The notes: generated by a model from the letters alone, not told the origin. A stretch of 64,000 nt of DNA from CAVPTL01 sp963708725 (GCA_963708725.1 CAVPTL010000014.1:310001-374000); one strand, 5' to 3'. Counted from the first letter of the stretch, positions 17,111-25,919 are shown. A program made the numbers and translations.

Positions 17111-17881
17111 ATGCTCCCACACAAGAACCACCTCCTCACAGTCCTTGCACTCTGCGTTCTCGCCGTCGGAGTGGTCGCCGCTCAGGCATCCGCCGCGGTC
17201 ACCGCCTCTGGCAACTCCGCGAAAGCGCACGTGTTCGCACACAGGACGTTCATCGATAACTTCAACGGGCCGCTCAAGGCACACAGCTGGACGCTCTACA
17301 ACGGACAGCCCACCTGCTGCCCCGACTCCGGCTGGGCCAAGAGCCACGTCGTCGCCGAGAACGGCGCACTTCGGATTCGCACCTACCGCGATCCGGCCCG
17401 AGGTAACAAGTGGATCTCCGGCGGCGTCTCGATGGCCCGCATGGTCAATCAGACGTACGGCCGCTGGGTCGTTCGCTTCCGGATGCCTCGCGGCACCGGC
17501 GTCGGCATGGACGTGGCGCTGCGGCCCAAGGGCAGTGGCACCGTCGTCGACTGGATCGAAGAGTCGTCGAAGTACTCCACCAAGCGCGACACCGAGACAG
17601 CGACGCTCCACTACGGCAACACTCGCGTCCACGCCAAGGTGCACGCCAACTTCACCAAGTGGCACACCATGGTGCTGCGCTGGATGCCCAATCGGATCAC
17701 GGTGCGTCTCGACGGGAAGACCTGGGCCCACTATTCCAGTCACATCCCGAGCGTGCCGATGCATCTGGTGATGCAGACCAACGTCGGCAGCAACGGCTTC
17801 AGCGGCATGATGCCGAACGCCTCGACACCTGCGCGGGTTGCGCTGCAGGTCGACCGCGTCTCGGTCTACCGCTACAACTAA
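17111..17881 (+). CDS. secreted GH16-like (concanavalin-fold) protein
   Basis: A 256-aa exported protein with a Sec signal peptide (about residues 1-29, ending QASA) and one glycoside-hydrolase-16-like domain. The active-site strand of GH16 enzymes is ExDxxE; here the matching segment is VVDWIEESSKY, so the Asp and the second Glu are present but the nucleophile Glu is replaced by Val. The protein may be non-catalytic or belong to a divergent subfamily that binds polysaccharide. Two adjacent cysteines (TCCPDSGW) follow the first strand. The ATG at 17111 has only a weak Shine-Dalgarno. A rho-independent terminator follows at 17896. Confidence 0.75.
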   Translation: MLPHKNHLLTVLALCVLAVGVVAAQASAAVTASGNSAKAHVFAHRTFIDNFNGPLKAHSWTLYNGQPTCCPDSGWAKSHVVAENGALRIRTYRDPARGNKWISGGVSMARMVNQTYGRWVVRFRMPRGTGVGMDVALRPKGSGTVVDWIEESSKYSTKRDTETATLHYGNTRVHAKVHANFTKWHTMVLRWMPNRITVRLDGKTWAHYSSHIPSVPMHLVMQTNVGSNGFSGMMPNASTPARVALQVDRVSVYRYN

Positions 17882-17895
17882 GCCCACGCGAAATG

Positions 17896-17930
17896 GCGGG
17901 CGGCCTCGTCACCGGGGTCGCCCGCTTTTT
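17896..17930 (+). terminator. rho-independent terminator after the GH16-like gene
   Basis: Stem GCGGGCGGCC with GGGTCGCCCGC (7 perfect outer pairs plus three inner pairs, one G-U) and a short loop, followed directly by TTTTT at 17926-17930. It starts 15 bp after the stop of the GH16-like gene and ends just before the convergent gene's stop at 17932. Confidence 0.85.
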
Positions 17931-17931
17931 G

Positions 17932-18399
17932 CTACAGGCTGCCGGCGGACTGAAGTGCGCGGATTCGCTGGGACAGCGTCCCGAGAATCGCGATCGTGAT
18001 CTTCGGCTCTGATTCGAGCAGCTTCAGAAACGCGGTGCGCGGAATCACCATCAACAGCACCTCGGATTCCGCAACCACCGACGCCGAGCGGGGAGCGCCG
18101 TCCAGCAGCGACATCTCACCGAAGAAGTCTCCCACGGCCATAACCGACTTGTACGAGCCCGTGCGAACCGCGACCGACCCCTCCAGCACAATGTAGAACG
18201 CGTCGCCCGCGTCGCCCCGCTTGACCACTGTCGAGGAGCGGGGAAACCGCTTGGTGCGCGCGATCCCCTCGATGCGCTTGAGATGGCGGTTGTTGAGCCC
18301 GGCGAACAGCGGGAGCCCGCGCAGCACCGGAGACCACTCTGACGACATCTTGCCGGTGTCGGAGCGGCTTTTGGATCCGATGGGGACGGTGCGAGCCAT
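17932..18399 (-). CDS. single-domain cyclic-nucleotide-binding (Crp-type) protein
   Basis: A 155-aa protein made almost entirely of one cNMP-binding beta-roll (about residues 27-145): LRGLPLFAGLNNRHLKRI, then GDAGDAFYIVLEGSV, and the phosphate-cassette-like GDFFGEMSLLDGAPRSASV with conserved Glu and Arg. There is no helix-turn-helix after the roll, so it is not a Crp transcription factor. It could sense cAMP and act on a partner, but no partner is adjacent. Convergent with the GH16-like gene. Confidence 0.84.
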   Translation of the reverse strand: MARTVPIGSKSRSDTGKMSSEWSPVLRGLPLFAGLNNRHLKRIEGIARTKRFPRSSTVVKRGDAGDAFYIVLEGSVAVRTGSYKSVMAVGDFFGEMSLLDGAPRSASVVAESEVLLMVIPRTAFLKLLESEPKITIAILGTLSQRIRALQSAGSL

Positions 18400-18488
18400 G
18401 GCCGGACGAGTCTACCACCCGCGATCGTCTCCGCGAGATCTCCATTTGGTCACCACCATGCCGGTGGCGAGGCGGTAGTCTCGGCGGC

Positions 18489-19910
18489 GTGGAATACGAC
18501 TACGACATGCTCGTGATCGGATCTGGCCCCGCGGGCCAGAAAGCCGCGATCCAGGCGGCAAAGCTCGGCCGCCGGGTGGCGGTGGTGGAATGCCTCCAGG
18601 TCGTCGGCGGCGTTTGCACGAACTCCGGCACGATTCCGTCCAAGACGCTTCGTGAAGCGGTCGTCTACCTCACCGGCATGGCCCAACGATCGATGTACGG
18701 CGAGAGTTACCGGGTCAAGGACGACCTCAAGATCGACGATCTGATGTGGCGGACACAGACGGTGATCGGTCGCGAAGTCGACACCGTGCGTAATCAGCTG
18801 GCGCGAAACCACGTGCACATGCTCAACGGCGAGGCCCACTTCGACGACCCGCATACGGTGGTGGTGTCGCTTGGCAACGACGAACGCCGGGTCACTGCCG
18901 GGCAAGTCGTGATCGCGGTTGGCACGCGTCCGGCCCGGCCCGAATCGGTGCGGTTCGACGAGCGCTCGGTGCTCGACTCCGACGGGATCCTCAATCTGCC
19001 CGCGATTCCCGATGCGCTGGTGGTGGTCGGAGCGGGAGTGATCGGGATCGAGTACGCGTCGATGTTCGCAGCGCTCGGCACCAAGGTGACGGTGGTCGAA
19101 CAGCGGGAACATCTGCTCGAGTTTTGCGACCGGCAGGTGACCGAGGCACTCCAATATCACCTGCGTGACCTGGGGGTGACGTTCCGCTTCGGTGACGCCG
19201 TGGTGGGAGTCGAGGCCCACGACGGCGGCACGATCACGCATCTGAACAGCGGCAAGCGGATAGCGTCAAACGCGGTCATGTACTCCGCCGGGCGCCAGGG
19301 GGCCACTGACACGCTCAATCTCGACGCCGCGGGCATCGAGGCCAGCGGGCGCGGATTGATCGCGGTGGACGATCACTACCGCACGTCTGCCGACCACATC
19401 TACGCGGTGGGCGACGTGATCGGCTTCCCCAGCCTCGCGGCCACGGCGATGGAACAGGGCCGGTTGGCGGCCGCACACGCCTGCGGGATCGAGACCGGCC
19501 ACATCTCCAAGCTTCTGCCGATCGGGATCTACACGATCCCCGAGATCAGCTTTGTGGGAAAGACCGAGGAGGCCCTGACCGACGAGCAGATCCCGTATGA
19601 GGTCGGGATCTCCCGATACCGCGAGCTGGCCAGGGGAGCGATCCTCGGCGACGCCCACGGCCTGCTGAAACTGCTCGTCTCGGTCGATGATCGGCGGCTC
19701 CTGGGAGTCCATGTATTCGGCACCACGGCAACCGAACTGGTGCACATCGGTCAGACGCTGATGGCATTCAACGGGACGGTCGACCATCTGGTCGAAACCG
19801 TGTTCAACTACCCCACGCTGGCGGAGAGCTACAAGGTGGCGGCGCTTGACGCCACGAACAAGCTGCGCACGATCTCGACCGTGTCGGCAAGCGCCGCCCT
19901 CGGCACCTGA
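18489..19910 (+). CDS. sthA: Si-specific NAD(P)+ transhydrogenase, soluble
   Basis: A 473-aa cytoplasmic flavoprotein exchanging reducing equivalents between NADPH and NAD+. FAD motif GSGPAGQKAA at 11-20. In the position of the redox disulfide of dihydrolipoamide dehydrogenases the sequence is GGVCTNSGTIPSKTLREA, with only one cysteine (C43), which is the SthA signature. The second dinucleotide fold is VVGAGVIGIEYASMFA and the FAD-closing motif is IYAVGDVIGFP. GTG or ATG ambiguity at the start is small. It is a monocistronic gene divergent from the cNMP-binding gene. Confidence 0.93.
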   Translation: MEYDYDMLVIGSGPAGQKAAIQAAKLGRRVAVVECLQVVGGVCTNSGTIPSKTLREAVVYLTGMAQRSMYGESYRVKDDLKIDDLMWRTQTVIGREVDTVRNQLARNHVHMLNGEAHFDDPHTVVVSLGNDERRVTAGQVVIAVGTRPARPESVRFDERSVLDSDGILNLPAIPDALVVVGAGVIGIEYASMFAALGTKVTVVEQREHLLEFCDRQVTEALQYHLRDLGVTFRFGDAVVGVEAHDGGTITHLNSGKRIASNAVMYSAGRQGATDTLNLDAAGIEASGRGLIAVDDHYRTSADHIYAVGDVIGFPSLAATAMEQGRLAAAHACGIETGHISKLLPIGIYTIPEISFVGKTEEALTDEQIPYEVGISRYRELARGAILGDAHGLLKLLVSVDDRRLLGVHVFGTTATELVHIGQTLMAFNGTVDHLVETVFNYPTLAESYKVAALDATNKLRTISTVSASAALGT

Positions 19911-19915
19911 ATCGG

Positions 19916-20173
19916 CTAGCCGTCGCCGCGCTCGCCGTGGTGGCGATGGTGGCCGCCGCGACCGCGATCGTCGCCCGGCTCGGCGTGATTCTTGCCCCGG
20001 CCCCGGTCATCACCGGGTTCGACGTGCCGCCGGCCGTGTTGTGCCGGCTTCGCGACGTGGGCGGTCGAGGCCGTGGGGGCCGCGGCGGTATCCGAGCCGG
20101 TGGCGGCAAACGCCGTTCCGGCCAGACCCGCCAGCGCCACGGTGGCGATGGTTGCAATCACTGGTGCCTTCAT
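19916..20173 (-). CDS. small secreted His/Arg/Asp-rich repeat protein
   Basis: An 85-aa protein beginning MKAPVIATIATVALAG, a clear Sec signal peptide with probable cleavage after AFA (residue 23). The mature part has two copies of EPGDDRGRG (52-60 and 65-73) and a His-rich end (GGHHRHHGERGD), suggesting metal or polyanion binding. The ATG at 20173 is supported by GGAGG about 9 nt upstream. It is divergent from the ECF sigma factor gene at 20281, whose extracytoplasmic tail has a similar Gly/Asp/Arg/His bias. No homologous family is recognised. Confidence 0.66.
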   Translation of the reverse strand: MKAPVIATIATVALAGLAGTAFAATGSDTAAAPTASTAHVAKPAQHGRRHVEPGDDRGRGKNHAEPGDDRGRGGHHRHHGERGDG

Positions 20174-20280
20174 CCTGTGTTCCTCCGTAGGTCGTTGATA
20201 GGGAAGAGACACCCGGCTTCCCAAAACTGTGCGGTCGAGTTTCACAAACCGATCGTGGCGACGCCGCGTAGCGGATTCAC

Positions 20281-21330
20281 GTGGCCGTCTCACGCTCCGA
20301 GCTCCGATTCCCAACTGCCGGCGAGCAGCTGACCGAGCTGTACGACCAGCACGCCGCTGCGCTGTACGGCTACGCGCGATTCTTGACCCAAAGCGTGCCG
20401 GACGCCGAGGATCTGGTGCAGGTCACATTTCTGCAGGCCTTCCGCGTGCTTGAACGCGGAGACCGGTTCGACCACCCGCGGGCGTGGCTTGTGACCACCA
20501 TGCGTCGGCGCGCGCTGAACCTGGCGCGCGATCGTCACGACATCGCCTCCGACGAGGTATCGACGGAGGCCGCCACGACCGATGTCGCGTCGAGTGCGGC
20601 CATGAACGAGCAGATCGCGGCGGTCCGAACCGCGCTGCACGACCTCCCCGAATCGCAGCGAAACGCGTTCGTTCTGCGTCATTGGAGCGGACTGTCGGCG
20701 CGCGAGATCGCCGAGGTGATGGACACCAGCGAGCCGTCGGTGCAGGCGCTTCTGAGCCGCGCCCGCAGCGCGCTTCGCTCCGATCGTCGGCTCGCGCGCG
20801 CCGCCGACGCCCTCACCGGCATGGTGTTCATCCCCGCCCAATCGGTTTCTGACAGTCTCGGCGAACTGATCCCCGGGTTCGGGGGAAACGCCGCCGGGAT
20901 CGGTACGGTGGCCGCCACCGGAATCGGGGCCGGCAAGCTCGCGCTCGCGCTCAAGGGCGCGGTCGCGATCGTCGCTGCGACCGGCGTGGTCGCAGTCGGC
21001 CACGAGCGCCATCTCGATTCCCGCGCGCTCCAGGCCGCGGGCATCGAGCAGCCCGAACATCACGGCGGGTCCGGCGTTGACGACCACAGCGGGACTGGTG
21101 GCACGGACGATCACGGGCGGGGCCGAGGAGCTGGCGACGACACCGCCGGGCGCGGCAGCGACGGTCACGGCGGGTCATCGGGCAGAGGTGGTCGTGGAGG
21201 GCCCGATCAGCACGGCGGTTCCGGAGGTTCAAGCAAGGGATCCGGCGACTCCGGAAAGGGATCGGGTGGATCGAGCGGCTCCAGCGGTCGCGGAGGAAGT
21301 GGTGGCGGCCGGGGCGGGGGCGACGATTAG
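20281..21330 (+). CDS. membrane-anchored ECF sigma factor with Gly/Ser/Asp/His-rich tail
   Basis: A 349-aa protein. Sigma region 2 spans about 17-85 (YDQHAAALYGYARFL, DAEDLVQVTFLQAF) and region 4 about 118-168 (LPESQRNAFVLRHWSGLSAR, EIAEVMDTSEPSVQALLSRA). A hydrophobic stretch at about 206-240 follows, most likely one membrane span, then about 90 residues of low-complexity Gly/Ser/Asp/His/Arg sequence to the end. The sigma part would be cytoplasmic and the tail outside, so signal sensing and promoter recognition may sit in one chain. No separate anti-sigma gene is adjacent. GTG start; the stop overlaps the convergent hydrolase by 4 bp. Confidence 0.82.
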   Translation: MAVSRSELRFPTAGEQLTELYDQHAAALYGYARFLTQSVPDAEDLVQVTFLQAFRVLERGDRFDHPRAWLVTTMRRRALNLARDRHDIASDEVSTEAATTDVASSAAMNEQIAAVRTALHDLPESQRNAFVLRHWSGLSAREIAEVMDTSEPSVQALLSRARSALRSDRRLARAADALTGMVFIPAQSVSDSLGELIPGFGGNAAGIGTVAATGIGAGKLALALKGAVAIVAATGVVAVGHERHLDSRALQAAGIEQPEHHGGSGVDDHSGTGGTDDHGRGRGAGDDTAGRGSDGHGGSSGRGGRGGPDQHGGSGGSSKGSGDSGKGSGGSSGSSGRGGSGGGRGGGDD

Positions 21331-23216
21331 GGCGCGGCGGTCATCAGGTCGACTGACTGCCCGTCGACGACACCGGTGATGTGAGCCTTCGCGTTGGCCA
21401 CGTTGGTCGGCCACCGCACGGTGAGACGACCGGAAGCTGCGCCCTTGAGCGTCACTCGCCCGGTGATCGTGAGCGCCACCCGGTTCCACACGGCGGTGCC
21501 GCTGACGGCCAGGTCGGACACGAACTTCAGGCCCCGCATCGAGATCGTCACCGGCCTCTGCGAGAGATACGGGCCGGCAGAGGTAAATGTCCCGCCGCGC
21601 AGGCCGTGGCCGTTGTATCCGTACATCAGCCACCAGCGTGCGAACGCGTCGGCAGTCACCTCACCGGCGACCCACGCGGCCTTGGCCTTCACGGTGGGCT
21701 TTGCCACCCCCGCGAGCCGCACCGGGAACGCAGGCACGGTATGGATCTCCTGTACGCGCGACGCACACGAGGTGTCGCCAGCGCTGAGCGTGTTCAAGAA
21801 CCGGTGCACGATGCCCGAGACGCAGCCGTTGAAGTCGGCCAGGGCGAGCACGTGGCCGCTGTTTCGAACATGCACATAGGTCGAGTTCGGGAAGAGATTC
21901 GCCGCTCGTGCGGCGTCGGAGCTCGGCGTGAGCGTGTCGAGGTCGCCGTTGATCACCAGCACTGGCACATGCGGGATGCGCGCGGACTTCGGCAAGGCCG
22001 GATCAGCGACCGGCGGGCGCGGCCACAGCAGGCATCCGTAGACCAGCTGATGCTGATAGGCGGATTGCAGCCAATCGCTCTTCGTGAACGGTGCAAACAC
22101 GTTGGGCGCGAGCTTTGACCGGGCGCTCGCGATCTGGGCGCGGCGGGCCGGAATCCTGGCTGACCGGTTCCAGATCGTGGGATAGTCGTGGCACGTGACG
22201 GCCTGCAGGGCGCCCACCGAGTACCAGCGCGCCGCCCCGTTATCGAGTTCCCCGAGATCCTCGCCGGCCAGCCGCAGAAGCGGCGCCGGGCGTCCGGCAA
22301 AATACGAGCGGCCGGCCGCGGCCAGATCGCGGTAGATGGCATAGCTCGAGCTGGCATCTACGGTCATCTGGGCCAGCGCGGCGCCATTTACCCGAACGTG
22401 GTGGGGCGCACCGTCGGCGTCGCGTGCGACCCCAACCAGCGGTTTCGCATCGAGCGCCAAGGCCAGCCGGTGAAGTTCGGCCAGAATGCCCGAGCAGCTG
22501 CCCCACCGGGCGCACACCGCCTGCCACGCGGCTCGCAGATCCGGGAGCTCGTTGCGTTCCCACGGATCGAAGCCCCCCAGCGAGAACGCCCCGTCCAGCA
22601 CGATCGCGCGGGTCTTCACGGGGTGCCGGACCGCAAACGCCTGGGCGAAGTACGTGCCGTAGGAATCTCCGTACACGTCCACCTTCGAGATGTGCAGGGC
22701 GTCCAGGATCGCCTTCAAATCGTCGGCGGCCGCCCCCGTCCCGTAGGCATTGGCAGCCACGCCCAGGCGCCGGGCGCAGGCGCCGGTTGCCGCGGTGAAG
22801 TCGCCGATCTGCTGTTGCAGCCGGGGGCAGTCGATGGCGCCAGAGAGGCCGGTGCCACGGTTGTCCATGACGATCAGGTCATGCCGCCGATGCAAGGCAC
22901 CCATCATGTACAGATAGGTCGAGGCCGAACCGGTCGAGCTGATGCCCGGCCCGCCCTCATCCGCCACCAGCGGCTCGAGTGCGGGTCGTGATCGGTTGGA
23001 ATGCTTGTACACCCGAAAGACGACGGTAAGCGGTCTGCCGAGGGACGGGGCCTTGCGGTACAACGGAACCTGGATCGATCCGCACAGCACGTGACCGTTA
23101 CTGCCACTGCACGGCCTCACCACCAGATGCCCGCGCGCGAGCGCAGTGCCGACGCCGGTGCTGGAGCACAGAGCGAAGGCAGCGAACCCCACGCAAAGGC
23201 AGATCCAGCGCTGCAT
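21327..23216 (-). CDS. secreted S33 / TAP-type alpha/beta-hydrolase, paralogue 1
   Basis: A 629-aa exported hydrolase of the tripeptidyl-aminopeptidase/proline-iminopeptidase group. An N-terminal signal segment (1-27) is followed by the oxyanion region EGGPGISSTG, DNRGTGLSG and the nucleophile in VYGDSYGTYFAQ (S185). The TAP-like C-terminal part carries the Asp (NGDLDTLTP) and His (NSGHVLALAD). Beyond it, about 510-629, is an extra beta-rich domain shared with the paralogue at 59760-61628. It probably trims peptides or hydrolyses esters outside the cell. Convergent with the sigma factor gene, stops overlapping by 4 bp. Confidence 0.87.
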   Translation of the reverse strand: MQRWICLCVGFAAFALCSSTGVGTALARGHLVVRPCSGSNGHVLCGSIQVPLYRKAPSLGRPLTVVFRVYKHSNRSRPALEPLVADEGGPGISSTGSASTYLYMMGALHRRHDLIVMDNRGTGLSGAIDCPRLQQQIGDFTAATGACARRLGVAANAYGTGAAADDLKAILDALHISKVDVYGDSYGTYFAQAFAVRHPVKTRAIVLDGAFSLGGFDPWERNELPDLRAAWQAVCARWGSCSGILAELHRLALALDAKPLVGVARDADGAPHHVRVNGAALAQMTVDASSSYAIYRDLAAAGRSYFAGRPAPLLRLAGEDLGELDNGAARWYSVGALQAVTCHDYPTIWNRSARIPARRAQIASARSKLAPNVFAPFTKSDWLQSAYQHQLVYGCLLWPRPPVADPALPKSARIPHVPVLVINGDLDTLTPSSDAARAANLFPNSTYVHVRNSGHVLALADFNGCVSGIVHRFLNTLSAGDTSCASRVQEIHTVPAFPVRLAGVAKPTVKAKAAWVAGEVTADAFARWWLMYGYNGHGLRGGTFTSAGPYLSQRPVTISMRGLKFVSDLAVSGTAVWNRVALTITGRVTLKGAASGRLTVRWPTNVANAKAHITGVVDGQSVDLMTAAP

Positions 23217-23240
23217 CTGGGTGATTCTAACGGTCGCCGA

Positions 23241-25142
23241 TTACATGCCGATGAAACCGTCGACGTCGAAGCGCTTGGCTCCGGCGGTGACGATCTTCAG
23301 CGTATGCGACCCCGAAGCAGCCCACGTGTGGGTGTAGAGCACGCGTCCCACGCCACCCGAGCAGTGCTCGTTGAGCGTCGCCGACAGGTTTCCGTCGAGG
23401 TAGATGCGGGCGGTGCCACGGCTCGAGCCGCACGAGCCCACAAACGCGACCGCGCGTGAGCTCGTGATTCGAGCGGTGACGGACAACCCCGATCGAGCGC
23501 CGTACTGCTCGCCGCCGCCGAGATACGCGGCGCCGTGGACAGTCGACCAACCTTTGCTGAACGTGATCGCGGCCCCACCGACGATCGCGGGCGAGAACGT
23601 CGGGGTCTGCGACCAGCCACTCGAGGTGCCGGCACAGTCGACCACCGCTACGCGGGCAGCGTGCGCGACCTTGTAGCTCGTTCGCCAATCGAAGCTCGTC
23701 GCTTGCGGATTGGAAAGCGTCGATCCCGTCCAGGCCGACCCCGATTCGCGCCCCACCTCGGTCTTGCACCGGCTTGCGGCATCGGTGGCCCAGCTGATCC
23801 GCGTGGGCACGAGCGACTTGGTGACGGTGCTGCCGTTCACGAAGGCGACTCGGGGCAACTGCGTGAACCGCGGCGCGTGATCGGTGGTGACGGCGACCGA
23901 CGACCGGGCCGAGACGTTCCCGGCGGCGTCGACCGCGACCACCCCAAAGGTGTAGGTCGTGCTCGGATCAAGGCCGCTAACCGCATACGAACTGGTCGTC
24001 AACGGCGTGCCCAGCGGCACCCAGGTGCCGTCCTCGAACGTCGAAAGCCGGTAGCTGGAGACACCGACGTCGTCGGTTGCCGGCGTCCACTGCAGATGGG
24101 TGCCCGCGCTGGTGGTGCCGTGCGCCGAGAGCACCGGCATCGTCGGCGCGGTGGTGTCCGAGAGCGTGGTCACGGCGAGCAGCACCGGATCGGAGGTAAG
24201 GCCGTTCTCGTCCTCGGCCAGCACGCGGAAGCTGTATGCCGTGTGCGGGCTGAGGCCCGACACGACTGCGCCGGTGGCCGGCGCCTCGACGGTCGCCTCG
24301 GACTTCCACACCCCGCCGTTGAGCCGCTCGACGCGGTAATCGAAGGTCGAGTCGCCCACGCCCGGAGCGTCCCACGTAAACGCGACGGTGCTGAGCGCCG
24401 CCACCGCCGTGACATTCTGAGGTGAGGGCGGCGGCACCGGCGTGGTCACATCCACCGGCTGACTCATGGCCGACACGTTGCCGGCCGAGTCATACGCGGC
24501 GACGGCGTATCGATGGCTCGAGCCGGGGTCAAGCCCGGCGATCGAGAACGATGTCCCCGGCGTGACTGTCAGCGTCGACCACGCGCTGCCGTCGAACTCG
24601 AGTACGTGGTAGCCGGCAACCCCGTGGTCGTCGGTGGCCGCCGTCCACGCCAATGTGACCCCGGTCGGCGTGAGTGCGGTGACGTGCAGGTTCTGCGGGA
24701 TGGACGGTGGCGTCGCGTCGTGGTCGTTCACGCTCCCCGTGACCGAAACCGTCTCCATCCCCGGCGCCGAATCGTCGGCATTCGTGTAGGGCACGTCGAG
24801 CGTATCCGAGTACTGGCCCGGCGCCAGTGCCAATCCGTTGAACTGGATCGTGACCTCGCACTGGTTCACGGGCCAGAAGGTGAAGACGTAGATGCAGTCG
24901 GTGTGGGTCACCGAGTAGGCGCTGCCATCCTCGAACGACGGCGTGCCCATCACCCAGTCGTGGGTGGAGTCGTTGGTCACCGTAACGACGGTCGAGTGGT
25001 TGGTGGTCACCGCCCCGAAATCGATGGTGTCGGGCGTGATCGACGCGCCGGCCGCCGCCGGCAAAAGCACGGCAGCAATCAGCACGAACGCAACCCCAAG
25101 CGCAACCCGACCCCGCAAGCTCTTCCCCCCATTGGAAGACAA
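23241..25142 (-). CDS. secreted fibronectin type III protein with N-terminal ASH-like domain
   Basis: A 633-aa exported protein. Signal peptide to about residue 34 (LLPAAAGA), then an Ig-like domain about 35-145 opening ITPDTIDFGAVTTN, the style of choice-of-anchor D/ASH domains. Three fibronectin III repeats follow (about 155-240, 245-335, 340-425), with typical strands such as VTLAWTAATDDHGVAGY. The last ~200 residues hold a Cys-containing beta-rich domain (SVTARITSSRAVAFVG, GTARIYLDGN) resembling a carbohydrate-binding module. No catalytic motif is seen. A role in cell-surface or polysaccharide adhesion is likely but unproven. Confidence 0.78.
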   Translation of the reverse strand: MSSNGGKSLRGRVALGVAFVLIAAVLLPAAAGASITPDTIDFGAVTTNHSTVVTVTNDSTHDWVMGTPSFEDGSAYSVTHTDCIYVFTFWPVNQCEVTIQFNGLALAPGQYSDTLDVPYTNADDSAPGMETVSVTGSVNDHDATPPSIPQNLHVTALTPTGVTLAWTAATDDHGVAGYHVLEFDGSAWSTLTVTPGTSFSIAGLDPGSSHRYAVAAYDSAGNVSAMSQPVDVTTPVPPPSPQNVTAVAALSTVAFTWDAPGVGDSTFDYRVERLNGGVWKSEATVEAPATGAVVSGLSPHTAYSFRVLAEDENGLTSDPVLLAVTTLSDTTAPTMPVLSAHGTTSAGTHLQWTPATDDVGVSSYRLSTFEDGTWVPLGTPLTTSSYAVSGLDPSTTYTFGVVAVDAAGNVSARSSVAVTTDHAPRFTQLPRVAFVNGSTVTKSLVPTRISWATDAASRCKTEVGRESGSAWTGSTLSNPQATSFDWRTSYKVAHAARVAVVDCAGTSSGWSQTPTFSPAIVGGAAITFSKGWSTVHGAAYLGGGEQYGARSGLSVTARITSSRAVAFVGSCGSSRGTARIYLDGNLSATLNEHCSGGVGRVLYTHTWAASGSHTLKIVTAGAKRFDVDGFIGM

Positions 25143-25211
25143 CGTGCATCACGTTGTCAACACATTCATCGGATGCAACCCGAAAATGCCTTAGGGGTAA
25201 CGCGCGACCGT

Positions 25212-25246
25212 CGGTGAATAACGGTGCCTGGCACCGTTATTCACCG
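25212..25246. repeat. palindromic repeat, copy 3 (variant, perfect 17-bp arms)
   Basis: Arms 25212-25228 and 25230-25246 around a single T at 25229. Relative to the other copies, AAAT in the left arm is replaced by AC, and the right arm carries the matching change (GT), so complementarity is preserved. It lies between the padR-type gene (stop at 25256) and the start of the fibronectin protein, both on the minus strand. Confidence 0.92.
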
Positions 25247-25255
25247 TTGGGCTGG

Positions 25256-25831
25256 TTACTCGGCCGAGTCGTCGGCCAGGATGCGGTAGAGCCGCTTGCG
25301 GGCGTCTCGCAAGACATCCTTTGCCTGCTCGATCTGGGCAGGCTCCCCTGCGTGTACCACCGAGCGGGCGGCGCCGATCACCTGCGTGACCAGGTCGCGC
25401 AGCTCGACCGCCTCGGCGTCGCCTTCACCCGCGACTGCCTCCCACGGCTTTGGCTCGGTGGCCGCCTGAGCGGCAGCCTCCGTGCCGGCCTCGGTGAGCT
25501 CGAACACTCGCCGGCCGTCCTGGTCGACGCTCTTGACCAGGCCCTCGTCCTGCAGCATCTGCAGCGAGGGATAGATCGATCCCGGGCTGGGCCGCCACAC
25601 GCCACCGGTGCGCTCGGACAGCTCGTTCATGATCTGGTAGCCGTGCATCGGCTGCTCCGTCAGGAGTGCCAGAATCGCGGCCCGGATATCTCCTCGGCCG
25701 GCCCGCGGGCCGCGACCTCCGAAGAATCCCGACATTCCCTGTCCACGGCCGTGTCGGCCGCGTCCACGTCGTCCGTGCCCATGCCCCGTCATGCGGTGAC
25801 AGCGGGCTTCTTGAATGACATATGCATTCAT
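25256..25831 (-). CDS. PadR-family transcriptional regulator
   Basis: A 191-aa DNA-binding repressor. After a flexible Gly/Arg/His-rich N-terminus (about 15-48), the PadR winged helix starts at DIRAAILALLTEQPMHGYQI and includes the canonical SPGSIYPSLQMLQDEGLV; a helical dimerisation tail rich in Glu and Ala follows. The ATG at 25831 is chosen because AAAGGA lies 8 nt upstream; an ATG 12 codons earlier at 25867 would lie inside the predicted operator. A promoter with an overlapping palindrome sits just upstream, so autorepression is likely. No obvious transporter target is adjacent. Confidence 0.88.
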   Translation of the reverse strand: MNAYVIQEARCHRMTGHGHGRRGRGRHGRGQGMSGFFGGRGPRAGRGDIRAAILALLTEQPMHGYQIMNELSERTGGVWRPSPGSIYPSLQMLQDEGLVKSVDQDGRRVFELTEAGTEAAAQAATEPKPWEAVAGEGDAEAVELRDLVTQVIGAARSVVHAGEPAQIEQAKDVLRDARKRLYRILADDSAE

Positions 25832-25862
25832 GCTCGTCCTTTCATCTGAGCTTTCATAATCC

Positions 25863-25894
25863 ATCACGATATATCGCGATAGTCAATCTGTCAA
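25863..25894 (-). promoter_or_regulatory. padR promoter with overlapping palindromic operator
   Basis: On the minus strand TTGACA (25889-25894) is followed after exactly 17 nt by TATCGT (25866-25871), a good sigma-70-like promoter. An 18-bp palindrome at 25863-25880 (ATCACGATATATCGCGAT, one mismatched pair) covers the -10 element. This AT-rich dyad, 32 bp upstream of the start codon, is the expected position for PadR autoregulation. Confidence 0.68.
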
Positions 25895-25919
25895 ATTCCC
25901 AGAACCCTGCGGCGACGCC

